From NCBI RefSeq assembly GCF_900105045.1, contig NZ_LT629739.1, positions 496,001 through 560,000 of the forward strand: 64,000 nucleotides of DNA, written 5' to 3'. This DNA comes from Brevibacterium picturae (lineage in GTDB: Bacteria > Actinomycetota > Actinomycetes > Actinomycetales > Brevibacteriaceae). Made by a program: the position numbers and the translations under genes. Positions 16,648-25,000 of the stretch are shown here, piece by piece; positions within the stretch are counted from its first letter, which is position 1; each line of letters starts with the position of its first letter. Under the pieces are notes generated by a model. It saw only the letters and a program-made list of their open reading frames with translations. It searched no databases and was not told the DNA's origin.

Positions 16648-18231
16648 TCAGCCCATCTGGTAGCTCGTGGCCGAGCCCGGCCCCCAGGGGATCCCGGTGG
16701 ACCACCAGATGAAGAACAGCAGTCCCCAGAAGACGAACATCGCGAACGACAGCGGAATCGTGAACGAGAGCAAGGTCCCGATTCCCGAGTCCTTCTTGTA
16801 CCGCTGGATGAAGCCGAGAACGACGACGAAGTACGGGCTCATCGGCGAGATGATGTTCGTCGTCGAATCACCGATGCGGTACAGGGCCTGCGTGGTCTCC
16901 GGGGCGATGGACAGGAGCATGAACATCGGCACGAGCACCGGCGCCATGAGCGTCCACAGGCCCGAGCCCGAGGTCAGGAACAGGGCGCCCAGGGCCACGA
17001 GCAGCCATCCGCCGATGAGGATGACGAACGATCCGGTGTCGAGGGAGCCGAAGAACTCCGCTCCCCTGATCGCGAGGATCTCGCCGAGGCTGGACATCTT
17101 GAACAGCGCCAGGAACTGGCTGGCGGCGAAGAACAGGACGATGACGGGCACGAACGGCAGGAGCCCCTTGCCCATCATGTCGGGAATGTCCGAGGTCTTC
17201 TTGATCGATCCGGTGGCGTAGCCGTAGACGATGCCGACGATGAAGAACCCGAAGCCGATGATGGCGGCGATGCCCGACATCAGTCCCGATTCTGGGCCGA
17301 ATGCCCCGGCCTCATCACGCAGGAAGGAGTCCTCAGGCAGGGCGAGGAAGAACAGGATCGCCGCGCAGGCGACGATGGATGCCACGGCGATGACCATGCC
17401 GCGCTTCTCGTTGGAGTCCAGGGCCATCTTGACGTCGAAGTTGTCCGGGTCGTTCTCGTCTGGTTCGTCGAGTTCGATCTGGTCGGCGCGTTTGGTCAGC
17501 AGAAGTTCGGTGACCAGGGTGATGGCACCGGCGACGACGAACATCGAGATGAAGTTGAAGTAGAAGTTCGCGAGCGGGCTGACCACGTAGTCGGGGTCGA
17601 TGATCTGAGCCGCCGAGGTGGAGAGCCCACCGAGGATCGTGTCCATGGAGTTGACCATGGGTGCTGCCGAATACCCGCCCGAGGTGGCGGCGTAGGCGAC
17701 GACGCAGCCCAGCAGAGGGTTGCGTCCCACCGCTTTGAACGCGAGTCCGCCGAGGGGAATCATGATCATGTACGAGGCATCCGAGGCGATCGACGCGGCA
17801 GTGCCGGCGAGGGCGACGATGAACGTGATCCACTTCGGTGAGGCACCGGCGATCGTTGCGCGCAGCATCGCCGGGATCAGTCCGGACTGCTCCGCCACGG
17901 CCACGCCGATGAGGACGATGAGGACGAGGCCCAGCGGTGGGAACGTGACGAAGTTGTTCGTGGCTCCGGCGACGATCTCCCTCAGGGACTCCGTGCTGAA
18001 GAGATTGGTGACACTCACCGTCTCGTCGGTGGCGGGGTTGACCGCCTGCAGTCCGGTGGCGGAGAAGATCGCTGAGAGCACCATGACCACGACGGCCAGT
18101 GACAGGAACAGCCAGAAGGGGTGCGGAAGTTTGTTGCCGGCCTTTTCGATGATGACCAGCAGACGCATGAGCCAATTGAGCTCGCCAGGCTTCTTCGGTG
18201 TGGTGTCGGTGACAGCGGCGTTGCGCGACAT
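16648..18231 (-). CDS. AbgT-family transporter
   Basis: Polytopic membrane protein of 527 aa with about 12-13 helices. The AbgT family takes up p-aminobenzoyl-glutamate in E. coli, and some members (MtrF, YdaH) export sulfonamides using the proton gradient. Visible family segments are LNWLMRLLVIIEKAGNKLPHP near the N-terminus, a helix hairpin with SDASYMIMIPLGG, and a C-terminal one with GDSTTNIISPMSPYF. Six pairs of polar and glycine-rich reentrant hairpins are consistent with the known fold. GAGGAG is just upstream of the ATG. No amidohydrolase gene (abgA/B) is adjacent, so a peptide-folate salvage operon is not supported. Confidence 0.88.
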   Translation of the reverse strand: MSRNAAVTDTTPKKPGELNWLMRLLVIIEKAGNKLPHPFWLFLSLAVVVMVLSAIFSATGLQAVNPATDETVSVTNLFSTESLREIVAGATNNFVTFPPLGLVLIVLIGVAVAEQSGLIPAMLRATIAGASPKWITFIVALAGTAASIASDASYMIMIPLGGLAFKAVGRNPLLGCVVAYAATSGGYSAAPMVNSMDTILGGLSTSAAQIIDPDYVVSPLANFYFNFISMFVVAGAITLVTELLLTKRADQIELDEPDENDPDNFDVKMALDSNEKRGMVIAVASIVACAAILFFLALPEDSFLRDEAGAFGPESGLMSGIAAIIGFGFFIVGIVYGYATGSIKKTSDIPDMMGKGLLPFVPVIVLFFAASQFLALFKMSSLGEILAIRGAEFFGSLDTGSFVILIGGWLLVALGALFLTSGSGLWTLMAPVLVPMFMLLSIAPETTQALYRIGDSTTNIISPMSPYFVVVLGFIQRYKKDSGIGTLLSFTIPLSFAMFVFWGLLFFIWWSTGIPWGPGSATSYQMG

Positions 18232-18308
18232 CGATGCTCCTCAGTGATTCGTAACGGGGTATGCAGATGAGCCGGTGGGAGCCGCTCACCCAGTCGTCGG
18301 CCACGACC

Positions 18309-18336
18309 AATATGTGGCAGGGACCACTGTCTGCAA
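18309..18336 (-). promoter_or_regulatory. Candidate promoter of the AbgT gene
   Basis: On the minus strand TTGCAG and CATATT are separated by 16 nt, about 80 nt before the start. The 313-bp gap 18232-18544 holds this site and the ino1 hairpin; no gene is seen. Confidence 0.35.
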
Positions 18337-18480
18337 GTCCCCAGTGTTATGGACAACTCCGATTGCGGCGAGGCGATCTCATATCCTGGATCGCCATCGC
18401 CATCGACCGAGGTGGTGGTCGGCGAAATCTGGCACCCGATGCTCACCGACTGCTTCCTCCGCAGGAACGACCGGGCAAAG

Positions 18481-18517
18481 GCAATGCCGGCCACACAGTG
18501 CGTGCGACCGGCATTGC
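18481..18517 (-). terminator. Hairpin downstream of ino1
   Basis: A perfect 10-bp stem (GCAATGCCGG / CCGGCATTGC) with a 17-nt loop starts 28 nt after the ino1 stop. Confidence 0.6.
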
Positions 18518-18544
18518 TGAGGTCAGATCAGGTGAACGCTCGTA

Positions 18545-19630
18545 TCAGCTTTCGAGATTTCCTTGGATGAAGGCTTCGACTGCCTCGTGGGCGGCGTCGT
18601 CGCCCTTCTGCTCAGGGGGCGACTTCATGAAGTACGACGATGCGGAGATGAGTGCGCCGCCGACGCCGCGATCGAGTCCGATCTTCGCCGCACGGACGGC
18701 GTCGATGATGACTCCGGCCGAGTTCGGTGAGTCCCAGACCTCGAGCTTGTATTCCAGTGACACCGGTGCGTCACCGAAGTTGCGACCCTCGAGTCGGACG
18801 AAGGCCCACTTACGGTCGTCGAGCCATTCGACGTAGTCGCTGGGACCGATGTGGACATTGCGGTCCGAGAGCTCGGCCGAGGTGTTCGAGGTCACGGCCT
18901 GGGTCTTCGAGATCTTCTTCGACTCGAGGCGCTTGCGTTCGAGCATGTTCTTGAAGTCCATGTTGCCGCCGACATTGAGCTGGTACGTGCGGTCGAGGAC
19001 GACTCCGCGGTCTTCGAAGAGTTTGGCCATCACACGGTGGGTGATGGTCGCACCGATCTGGCTCTTGATGTCGTCTCCGACGATCGGCACACCGGCGGCA
19101 CGGAACTTCTCATCCCATTCCTTGGTGCCGGCGATGAAGACGGGCAGGGCGTTGACGAAGGCGACCTTCGCGTCGATGGCGGCCTGCGCGTAGTATTCCA
19201 CGGCTTCCTGCGAACCGACGGGCAGATAGCAGACGAGGACGTCGGCCTTCGCATCGCGCAGAGCCTGTGCGACGTCGACGGGTTCGGCGTCGGATTCGTC
19301 GATGGTCTCACGGTAGTACTCGCCCAGCCCGTCGAGGGTCGGTCCGCGCTGCACTGCGACGCCCGTCGAGTCCACATCGGCGAGTTTGATCGTGTTGTTC
19401 TCACTGGCGGTGATCGCCTCGGCGATATCGGCGCCGACCTTCTTGCCGTCCACGTCAAAAGCGGCGACGAATTCGATATCACCGACGTGATAATCCCCGA
19501 ATTCAACGTGCATGAGTCCCGGAACTTTAATTCCTGGGGCCGCATCCCGGTAATACTCAACACCTTGGATCAGGGAAGAGGCGCAGTTGCCCAATCCGGC
19601 AATCGCGACTCGAATCGATTTCGTTCCCAC
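18545..19630 (-). CDS. ino1: Inositol-3-phosphate synthase
   Basis: NAD-dependent conversion of glucose 6-phosphate to 1L-myo-inositol 3-phosphate, the first step to phosphatidylinositol, mycothiol and related compounds in actinobacteria. The protein has 361 aa, the actinobacterial short form. The N-terminal Rossmann motif is [13 protein letters not shown], and the family stretch with [11 protein letters not shown] and [15 protein letters not shown] (about residues 190-245) carries the catalytic lysines. GTG at 19630 is preceded by AAAGGAG. The gene is monocistronic, with tandem palindromes in its leader (19655-19686), direct repeats ahead of the -35 (19739-19770), and a hairpin after it. Confidence 0.93.
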   Translation of the reverse strand: MGTKSIRVAIAGLGNCASSLIQGVEYYRDAAPGIKVPGLMHVEFGDYHVGDIEFVAAFDVDGKKVGADIAEAITASENNTIKLADVDSTGVAVQRGPTLDGLGEYYRETIDESDAEPVDVAQALRDAKADVLVCYLPVGSQEAVEYYAQAAIDAKVAFVNALPVFIAGTKEWDEKFRAAGVPIVGDDIKSQIGATITHRVMAKLFEDRGVVLDRTYQLNVGGNMDFKNMLERKRLESKKISKTQAVTSNTSAELSDRNVHIGPSDYVEWLDDRKWAFVRLEGRNFGDAPVSLEYKLEVWDSPNSAGVIIDAVRAAKIGLDRGVGGALISASSYFMKSPPEQKGDDAAHEAVEAFIQGNLES

Positions 19631-19654
19631 GTCTGTGATCTCTCCTTTGTCAAT

Positions 19655-19686
19655 TCGGGTCTCCCCGAGCGTCGGGTCTCCCCGAC
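19655..19686. promoter_or_regulatory. Tandem palindromes in the ino1 leader, candidate repressor site
   Basis: Two palindromes, TCGGGTCTCCCCGA (19655-19668) and GTCGGGTCTCCCCGAC (19671-19686), repeat with a 17-nt period and lie 25-56 nt upstream of the start codon, downstream of the predicted transcription start. They could be repressor boxes or form leader hairpins. Confidence 0.45.
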
Positions 19687-19708
19687 TGGGGCCACCTTGA
19701 AATGACCC

Positions 19709-19736
19709 CGACTATTCATCTTAATGTCCTCGTCAA
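19709..19736 (-). promoter_or_regulatory. Candidate ino1 promoter
   Basis: TTGACG and TAGTCG are spaced by 16 nt on the minus strand. The -35 is a good match and the -10 is weak. Confidence 0.4.
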
Positions 19737-19738
19737 AA

Positions 19739-19770
19739 CGGCGAGACGTCTTCGTCGAATCGGCGAGACG
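19739..19770. repeat. Direct repeats CGTCTCGCCG upstream of the ino1 -35
   Basis: The same 10-mer occurs at 19739-19748 and 19761-19770, 22 nt or two helical turns apart, adjoining the -35. This is a typical place for an activator. Confidence 0.4.
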
Positions 19771-19815
19771 GGTGATCGGCTGAAACATGGCACCAGACGA
19801 TCACGGTATTGGGAT

Positions 19816-21408
19816 TCAACTGACGACGAGCGGTTCCAAAACCACATCCGGGTGGTTCTTCTGCACGCCCTGCAGTCGCCACCTGTCCGAGAACAGTGCA
19901 AGCAGTTCACCGTCGGAGCGGTGAAGAACCTCGACTGATCGTTCCCTCGCCAGGGTCGGCACACATTCCGGTGTGGTGCGTCGGGCCAGGGAGAAGTTGA
20001 GGCGCTCCAGCGCACAGGGTGCGTGGAATTCATTGTTCATCCGGTCTTCGGCAACCTCGAACTGCATCGGTCCGACGGCGCCGAGCACGGGGGCCTGGTC
20101 GCCGCGCAGGTCAGAGCGCAACACCTGGATGACGCCTTCGTGGTCGAGCTGTTCGATGCCGCGGCGGAACTGTTTGTACTTCGAAGAGTCTTTGGCCCTG
20201 ATGACCATGAAGTGCTCGGGAGAGAACGTCGGGATCCCGGGGAACTCGACCTTCTTGTCCAGGTAGAGCGAATCGCCCACGCGCAGAGCACTGGCGTTGA
20301 CCAGGCCGACGACGTCCCCGGGGAAGGCTTCGTCGACGACGTCGCGGTCACGGCCGAAGACCTGCTGCGCGTACTTCGTGGCGAAGGGTTTGCCGGTCGC
20401 GGCGTGGGTGAGCACGGACCCGCGCTCGAAGACGCCTGAGCACACACGGATGTAGGCCAGCCGGTCGCGGTGGTTGGAGTCCATGCCCGCCTGGACCTTG
20501 AAGACGAATCCGGAGAACGGGTCGTCGACAGGCCGCGGAACATCGTTCTTGTCGAGCCGAGCCTCAGCGGCAGGCGCCAGGTCGACGAGCATGTCGAGGA
20601 GTTTGTGGATGCCGAAGTTCAGCACCGCCGAGGCAAACATCACCGGTGTCGATTTGCCCGCCAGGAACGTCTCCTGGTCGTGGTTCTGATCCTCCATGTC
20701 AAGCAGGTCGGATTCGTCGACGGCGGTCTCCCATGCGTCGCCTTCGAGATCGATGGCCTTGTCTGCCGAGTAGGTTTCCTCACCGGCGATGGCGGCTCCG
20801 GCACCTGCGCGGTCGTACTTCGTGTAGTCGCCGGTGAGCCGGTCGAGGACTCCTCTGAAATCACCGGACTGTCCGACGGGCCAGGTCAGCGGGGTGGGCA
20901 GGAGGCCGGTGCGTTCCTGGACCTCATCCATGAGTTCCAGGGCGTCGAGACCGGCACGGTCCCATTTGTTGACCACTGTGATGATCGGGATGTTGCGGTG
21001 GGCACAGACTTCGAAGAGCTTCATGGTCTGGGCTTCAAGACCCTTTGCCGCATCGATGAGCATGACGGCGCAGTCGACGGCAGAGAGCACCCGGTAGGTG
21101 TCCTCGGAGAAGTCCGCGTGACCGGGGGTGTCGACGAGGTTGAAGACCGCATCCCGATACTCGAACTGCAGCGCGGCCGAGGAGATCGAGATGCCGCGGT
21201 CCTGCTCCATCTTCATCCAGTCGGAGACGGTGGCGCGGCGGCCGGCCTTACCATGGGTTGCGCCGGCCTTGCCAATGGCTCGCGCGTGCAGGGCGAGCGC
21301 CTCGGTGGTCGTCGATTTACCCGCGTCGGGGTGCGAAATGACAGCGAACGTCCGGCGGCGGGCCGCCTCGGTTCGCATGTCCTTGTCAGAATACTGGCCA
21401 GAAGTCAC
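19816..21408 (-). CDS. prfC: Peptide chain release factor 3 (RF3)
   Basis: Translational GTPase that recycles RF1/RF2 from the ribosome after termination, 530 aa. The G1 P-loop is SHPDAGKST near residues 25-34, the G2 region reads RGISISSAA, G3 is DTPGHADF and G4 is NKWDRAG, all in the order of the EF-G-like family, followed by the beta-barrel domain II and the RF3-specific C-terminal domain with RFEVAEDRMNNEF-type residues. The start is GTG at 21408 with AGGA 7 nt upstream; a TTG one codon earlier and an ATG 10 codons later are alternatives. It is monocistronic and convergent to nothing nearby. Confidence 0.93.
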   Translation of the reverse strand: MTSGQYSDKDMRTEAARRRTFAVISHPDAGKSTTTEALALHARAIGKAGATHGKAGRRATVSDWMKMEQDRGISISSAALQFEYRDAVFNLVDTPGHADFSEDTYRVLSAVDCAVMLIDAAKGLEAQTMKLFEVCAHRNIPIITVVNKWDRAGLDALELMDEVQERTGLLPTPLTWPVGQSGDFRGVLDRLTGDYTKYDRAGAGAAIAGEETYSADKAIDLEGDAWETAVDESDLLDMEDQNHDQETFLAGKSTPVMFASAVLNFGIHKLLDMLVDLAPAAEARLDKNDVPRPVDDPFSGFVFKVQAGMDSNHRDRLAYIRVCSGVFERGSVLTHAATGKPFATKYAQQVFGRDRDVVDEAFPGDVVGLVNASALRVGDSLYLDKKVEFPGIPTFSPEHFMVIRAKDSSKYKQFRRGIEQLDHEGVIQVLRSDLRGDQAPVLGAVGPMQFEVAEDRMNNEFHAPCALERLNFSLARRTTPECVPTLARERSVEVLHRSDGELLALFSDRWRLQGVQKNHPDVVLEPLVVS

Positions 21409-21499
21409 CAAAATATCCTATCTCTCTTCTGTCGGTGACCGGGTGTCCGGTCAGTCACAGTTGTGATCGTGCGTCCAGCGTCCTGTCGGATTCCGCGTT

Positions 21500-21505
21500 T
21501 ATGCT
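21500..21505 (+). promoter_or_regulatory. -10 hexamer TATGCT, near-leaderless
   Basis: TATGCT lies 8 nt before the ATG at 21514, so the leader would be one or two bases. Confidence 0.45.
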
Positions 21506-21513
21506 GGGTGGCG

Positions 21514-21888
21514 ATGACTGAGGAATTTGTTGAATATGCCGGTCGCTCGGAACCGAAGGAACGCTTACTCAAGGCTTTGCCGCTGATTCTCGCGGCGGTC
21601 CTCGGGATCCCGTTCCTGGTGCTGGCGATCAAGTTCTCTCTCGAGATCGGTCAGGTCACCAGCTACCTCTTCGACCTCGGAACCTCCGGCTGGGAGGCGT
21701 TCTCCATGGTGATGCTCAGCCTCTCCGGTGCATTCTGTCTCGTCTTCTACCTCGTATTCCTCTTCTTCGGCACCCGTCGGCACACGTGGAAGTGGCGCAT
21801 CTGGTGGTCCGCCGCTGCTTTCCTCGCCGCCGCGTGTCTCCCCATCTGGTGGCTCCTCAACGGCTACTTCACCACCGGCGCTGCGTAA
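21514..21888 (+). CDS. Small integral membrane protein, unknown function
   Basis: Protein of 124 aa with three predicted membrane helices (about residues 25-50, 62-88 and 95-115) after a charged N-terminus (EEFVEYAGRSEPKERL). I do not recognise the family. The ATG at 21514 is preferred to an upstream start because of the -10-like TATGCT 8 nt before it and because the upstream residues look non-coding. It is transcribed divergently from prfC and ends 202 bp before the convergent hrpA. Confidence 0.65.
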   Translation: MTEEFVEYAGRSEPKERLLKALPLILAAVLGIPFLVLAIKFSLEIGQVTSYLFDLGTSGWEAFSMVMLSLSGAFCLVFYLVFLFFGTRRHTWKWRIWWSAAAFLAAACLPIWWLLNGYFTTGAA

Positions 21889-21931
21889 CCGCGGCATCCT
21901 GCACTCAGCACCACCTCTTCCACACCTGCGC

Positions 21932-21969
21932 CCTGCCTGCAGCACCGCGTCCTACCCGCGGCACCGAGT
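21932..21969. repeat. Degenerate 19-nt tandem repeat in the hrpA 3' intergenic region
   Basis: Two 19-nt units at 21932-21950 and 21951-21969 agree at 15 of 19 positions, with weaker GCACC-containing relatives on both sides. The G-rich strand is the minus strand. Confidence 0.45.
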
Positions 21970-22019
21970 CCTACACTTAGCTTCGCTTCTCACCATGAGT
22001 TTCGCACCGCACACCCGCA

Positions 22020-22073
22020 GCACTAAAACCTCTCGTTGCAACGGCGCACTTAGCGACTACCGGTGAGGGGTGC
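22020..22073 (-). repeat. Dispersed 54-nt hairpin-type repeat, copy A
   Basis: On the minus strand it begins GCACCCCTCAC and ends with GAGAGG, 5 nt, then GTGC. The outer GCAC/GTGC and inner CCTC/GAGG can pair. It has the same length and termini as the copy at 41956-42009. It lies just after the hrpA stop codon region. Confidence 0.5.
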
Positions 22074-22090
22074 CCCACCAACCCGGCCCA

Positions 22091-25000
22091 TCACAGCTGG
22101 GCAAGGGCCTTCGCGATCCTCTTCTCCGACACCGGGTGGGCCGTCCCCAGTGAATTCGCGTAGAGGCTGACGCGCAGCTCTTCGAGCATGACGACTACGT
22201 CCCGCCAGTCGCTGGGCACCGAGGCTACGATCCGTGACCAATCCGCCTTGGCCAGGTCGGGATATCTGTTGCCGATCTTCTTCACCACAGCCTCGGTGCT
22301 GCCGCTGATGCGGTCCATGAGCTGCTTGTCACGCATCGGCGAGTTCTGCATTCCATCGATGCGGACTACTTCGGCCTGCACCCATCGCGGCAGGTCGCGG
22401 ACCATCTGCCCGGTCATCGCGGCCACCGATTCCCCCGTGATTCGCGTTCCTCGCCATGCCTGCACATCGGCGAGGTTGGATAGGATCGCCAGCGACGAGG
22501 CTTTCGATACGAGCCTGTCGAGTTCGGTCGCAGACTGCAGCGCCTTCATCAAGAAGGGCAGCAGCCCCGAGCACATCTCGGTCAATGTTGCGTGCATCGC
22601 GGTCTCAACACGCCCGAATTCCTCGGCATCGGCCACCCAGCCGGTCTCCGCGGGCCCCAACTCGGTCTCGACGACACTGCGTATTCCGGCCCTGATCAGG
22701 GCGTGGAGCATTTCGTCCGAGGTTTTCTGGTGACCGGCGAGGACGAGCTTCTCATCGGTCGTCAGTCCCTCGCGCAGGTACTTCAGCGCCTCGTTCGTGC
22801 GCAGGCTCAGCAGTGTGATGAGTCCTTCACGTGAGGCCAGCCGAGCTTGGGCAGCGGTGTCGAAGGCGATGAGGTCGACGCTGGTGCCCCGGTCCACGAG
22901 GCCGGGGACAGCGCCGACCTCCGCGCCATCGGTGTTCGTCAAGGCACCGAATGACCATGAGGTCAGCCCGGCTTCGGCATTGAATGAGACCTGCTTCGCC
23001 CGAGCCTTGCGCACCTGGGGTTTCGCAGTCTTCGTCAGCGTGGTCAGGTCCTCACCGATACCCACGGTGGTGGTGCCGTCGATGACGCGGAAGCGGATCC
23101 GCAGATGGGGTGGGATGCGGTTCTCGTCGAAGTCCTGCGAGCTGACGGTGATGGGCACCAGGTCGTTCAGGCCTCCCCCGCCGGCACGTTCACTGAGATG
23201 TGCGGCGAGCACTTCGGGCAGGGACCCACGATAGGGGGTGAGTACGGGCAGGATGTCGCGGGCGACGTCCGGTGCGGGCACGAAGTATCGGCGCTTGTTC
23301 TTCGGCAGCGAGCGAATGTAGGCGGCGACGAGTTCCTCACGCAGCCCAGGGACCTGCCAGGAGAATTCCTCGGAATCCACCAGGGGCACGGCGGCTGCGG
23401 GCAGCTCGACGGTCACTCCGTCCTCCGTGCTGCCGGGTTCGAAGGAGTACCGCAGCTTGGCCGTCGAGCCGTCGGCCAGTTCCCATTCCATCGGGAAGTC
23501 ATCGGCCACCGAAGCGGTCAGTTCCTCGCTGTCGTCGCTGAGCAGGATCGAGGTGCTCAGATCCAGAATGTGCGAGTCGCGACGTTTCTGTCTCTTCCAC
23601 CAGGAACGGAAGTCCGCCGCAGAGGTGATCGTGGCCGGAATCCGCTCATCGTAGAACTCGAAGAGCGCATCGTCCTGGTCGAGGACCCTGCGGTTGCGTG
23701 TGCGTGAGGCGAGCGCTTCCGCCTCATCGATGACCGTCGCATTGTGTTCGAGGAACCCGAAGCGTTCGTGCCAGTCACCGTCGATGAGGCCCTTGCGGAT
23801 GAACATGTCACGCGCGGCCTCCTGGTCGAAGGTCCCGTATCCGACCCGGCGGTCGGTCACGAGGGTGACGCCGTAGAGCGAGATCTTCTCGTAGACCATC
23901 GACCCACCGGCCTTCTTCGACCAGTGCGGGTCCGAGTGCTGCCTGGTCACCAGGTCACCGGCGGCTTCGACGACCCAGTCGGGTTCGATCGCTGAGACCG
24001 TGCGGGCCCACAGCCTGGAGGTTTCGACGAGTTCGGCCGCCATGACGAAGTCGGGCTTCTTCTTGAACAGGCCGGAACCGGGGAAGATCGCGAAACGGGT
24101 TCCGCGGGCTCCCTGATAGTCCCTGTTCTTCTCCGACCGGGAACCGATCATCGACAGCAGCCCCGTCAGCAGCGCACGGTGGATGGCTGCCGCATGTGGG
24201 TCGAGCCTGGCGCTGGCAGCACTCTGCCCGGAGTCCTTCTCGGCCTCCTGGCCGCCGGTCTTCATCGCGCTGTGCTTCTGCGCACTGAGTTCGGCGAAGC
24301 CGATCTTGCCGTTGGCGCTGCCCGACCCGGGCCTCGCTGCGACGGCGTTCGCAGCAGTCTCGTTCGAGTGCTTCGCCTTCGACCCCTTCGCATCCGACGC
24401 GGACCCAAGGCCCGCCTCGGCGCTGGCAGATGTTTCGACCGGGCGCCACACGGACTTGTTGACGCGGATGCCCGCGGACCCGAGCAGGGACCGCAGCTGG
24501 CCGACGAGGTCCTGCCATTCGCGGATGCGGACGAAGTTGAGGAACTCGGCCTTGCACTGACGGCGGAACTTCGAACTCGTCAGCGCCGACTGCTGATCAT
24601 CCAGGTAGTTCCACAAATTGAGGTAGGACAGGAAGTCACTTCCCGGGTGGGTGAACCGGGCGTGCTTCTCATCGGCGGCCTGGCGCACCTCGGTGGGGCG
24701 TTCGCGGGGGTCCTGAATGGACAGGGCGGCCACGATGACGGTGACCTCTCCCCCGCATCCCGCCTCGGCGCCGGCGATGACCATGCGCGCCAGTCTCGGG
24801 TCGATCGGGAGCAGGGACAGCTGCCGACCGGTCGGGGTGACAGTGATCGTGCCGGTCTTGTCGCTGGTCAGGGCGCCCAGTTCGGAGAGCATGGTGCGTC
24901 CGTCACGGACTGCTTTGGCCTCCGGCGGGGTGAGAAACGGGAATTCGAGGATCTCTTTGTCACTCGCCGCGAACCCGAGGTCGGCCATCTGCAGGATGAC

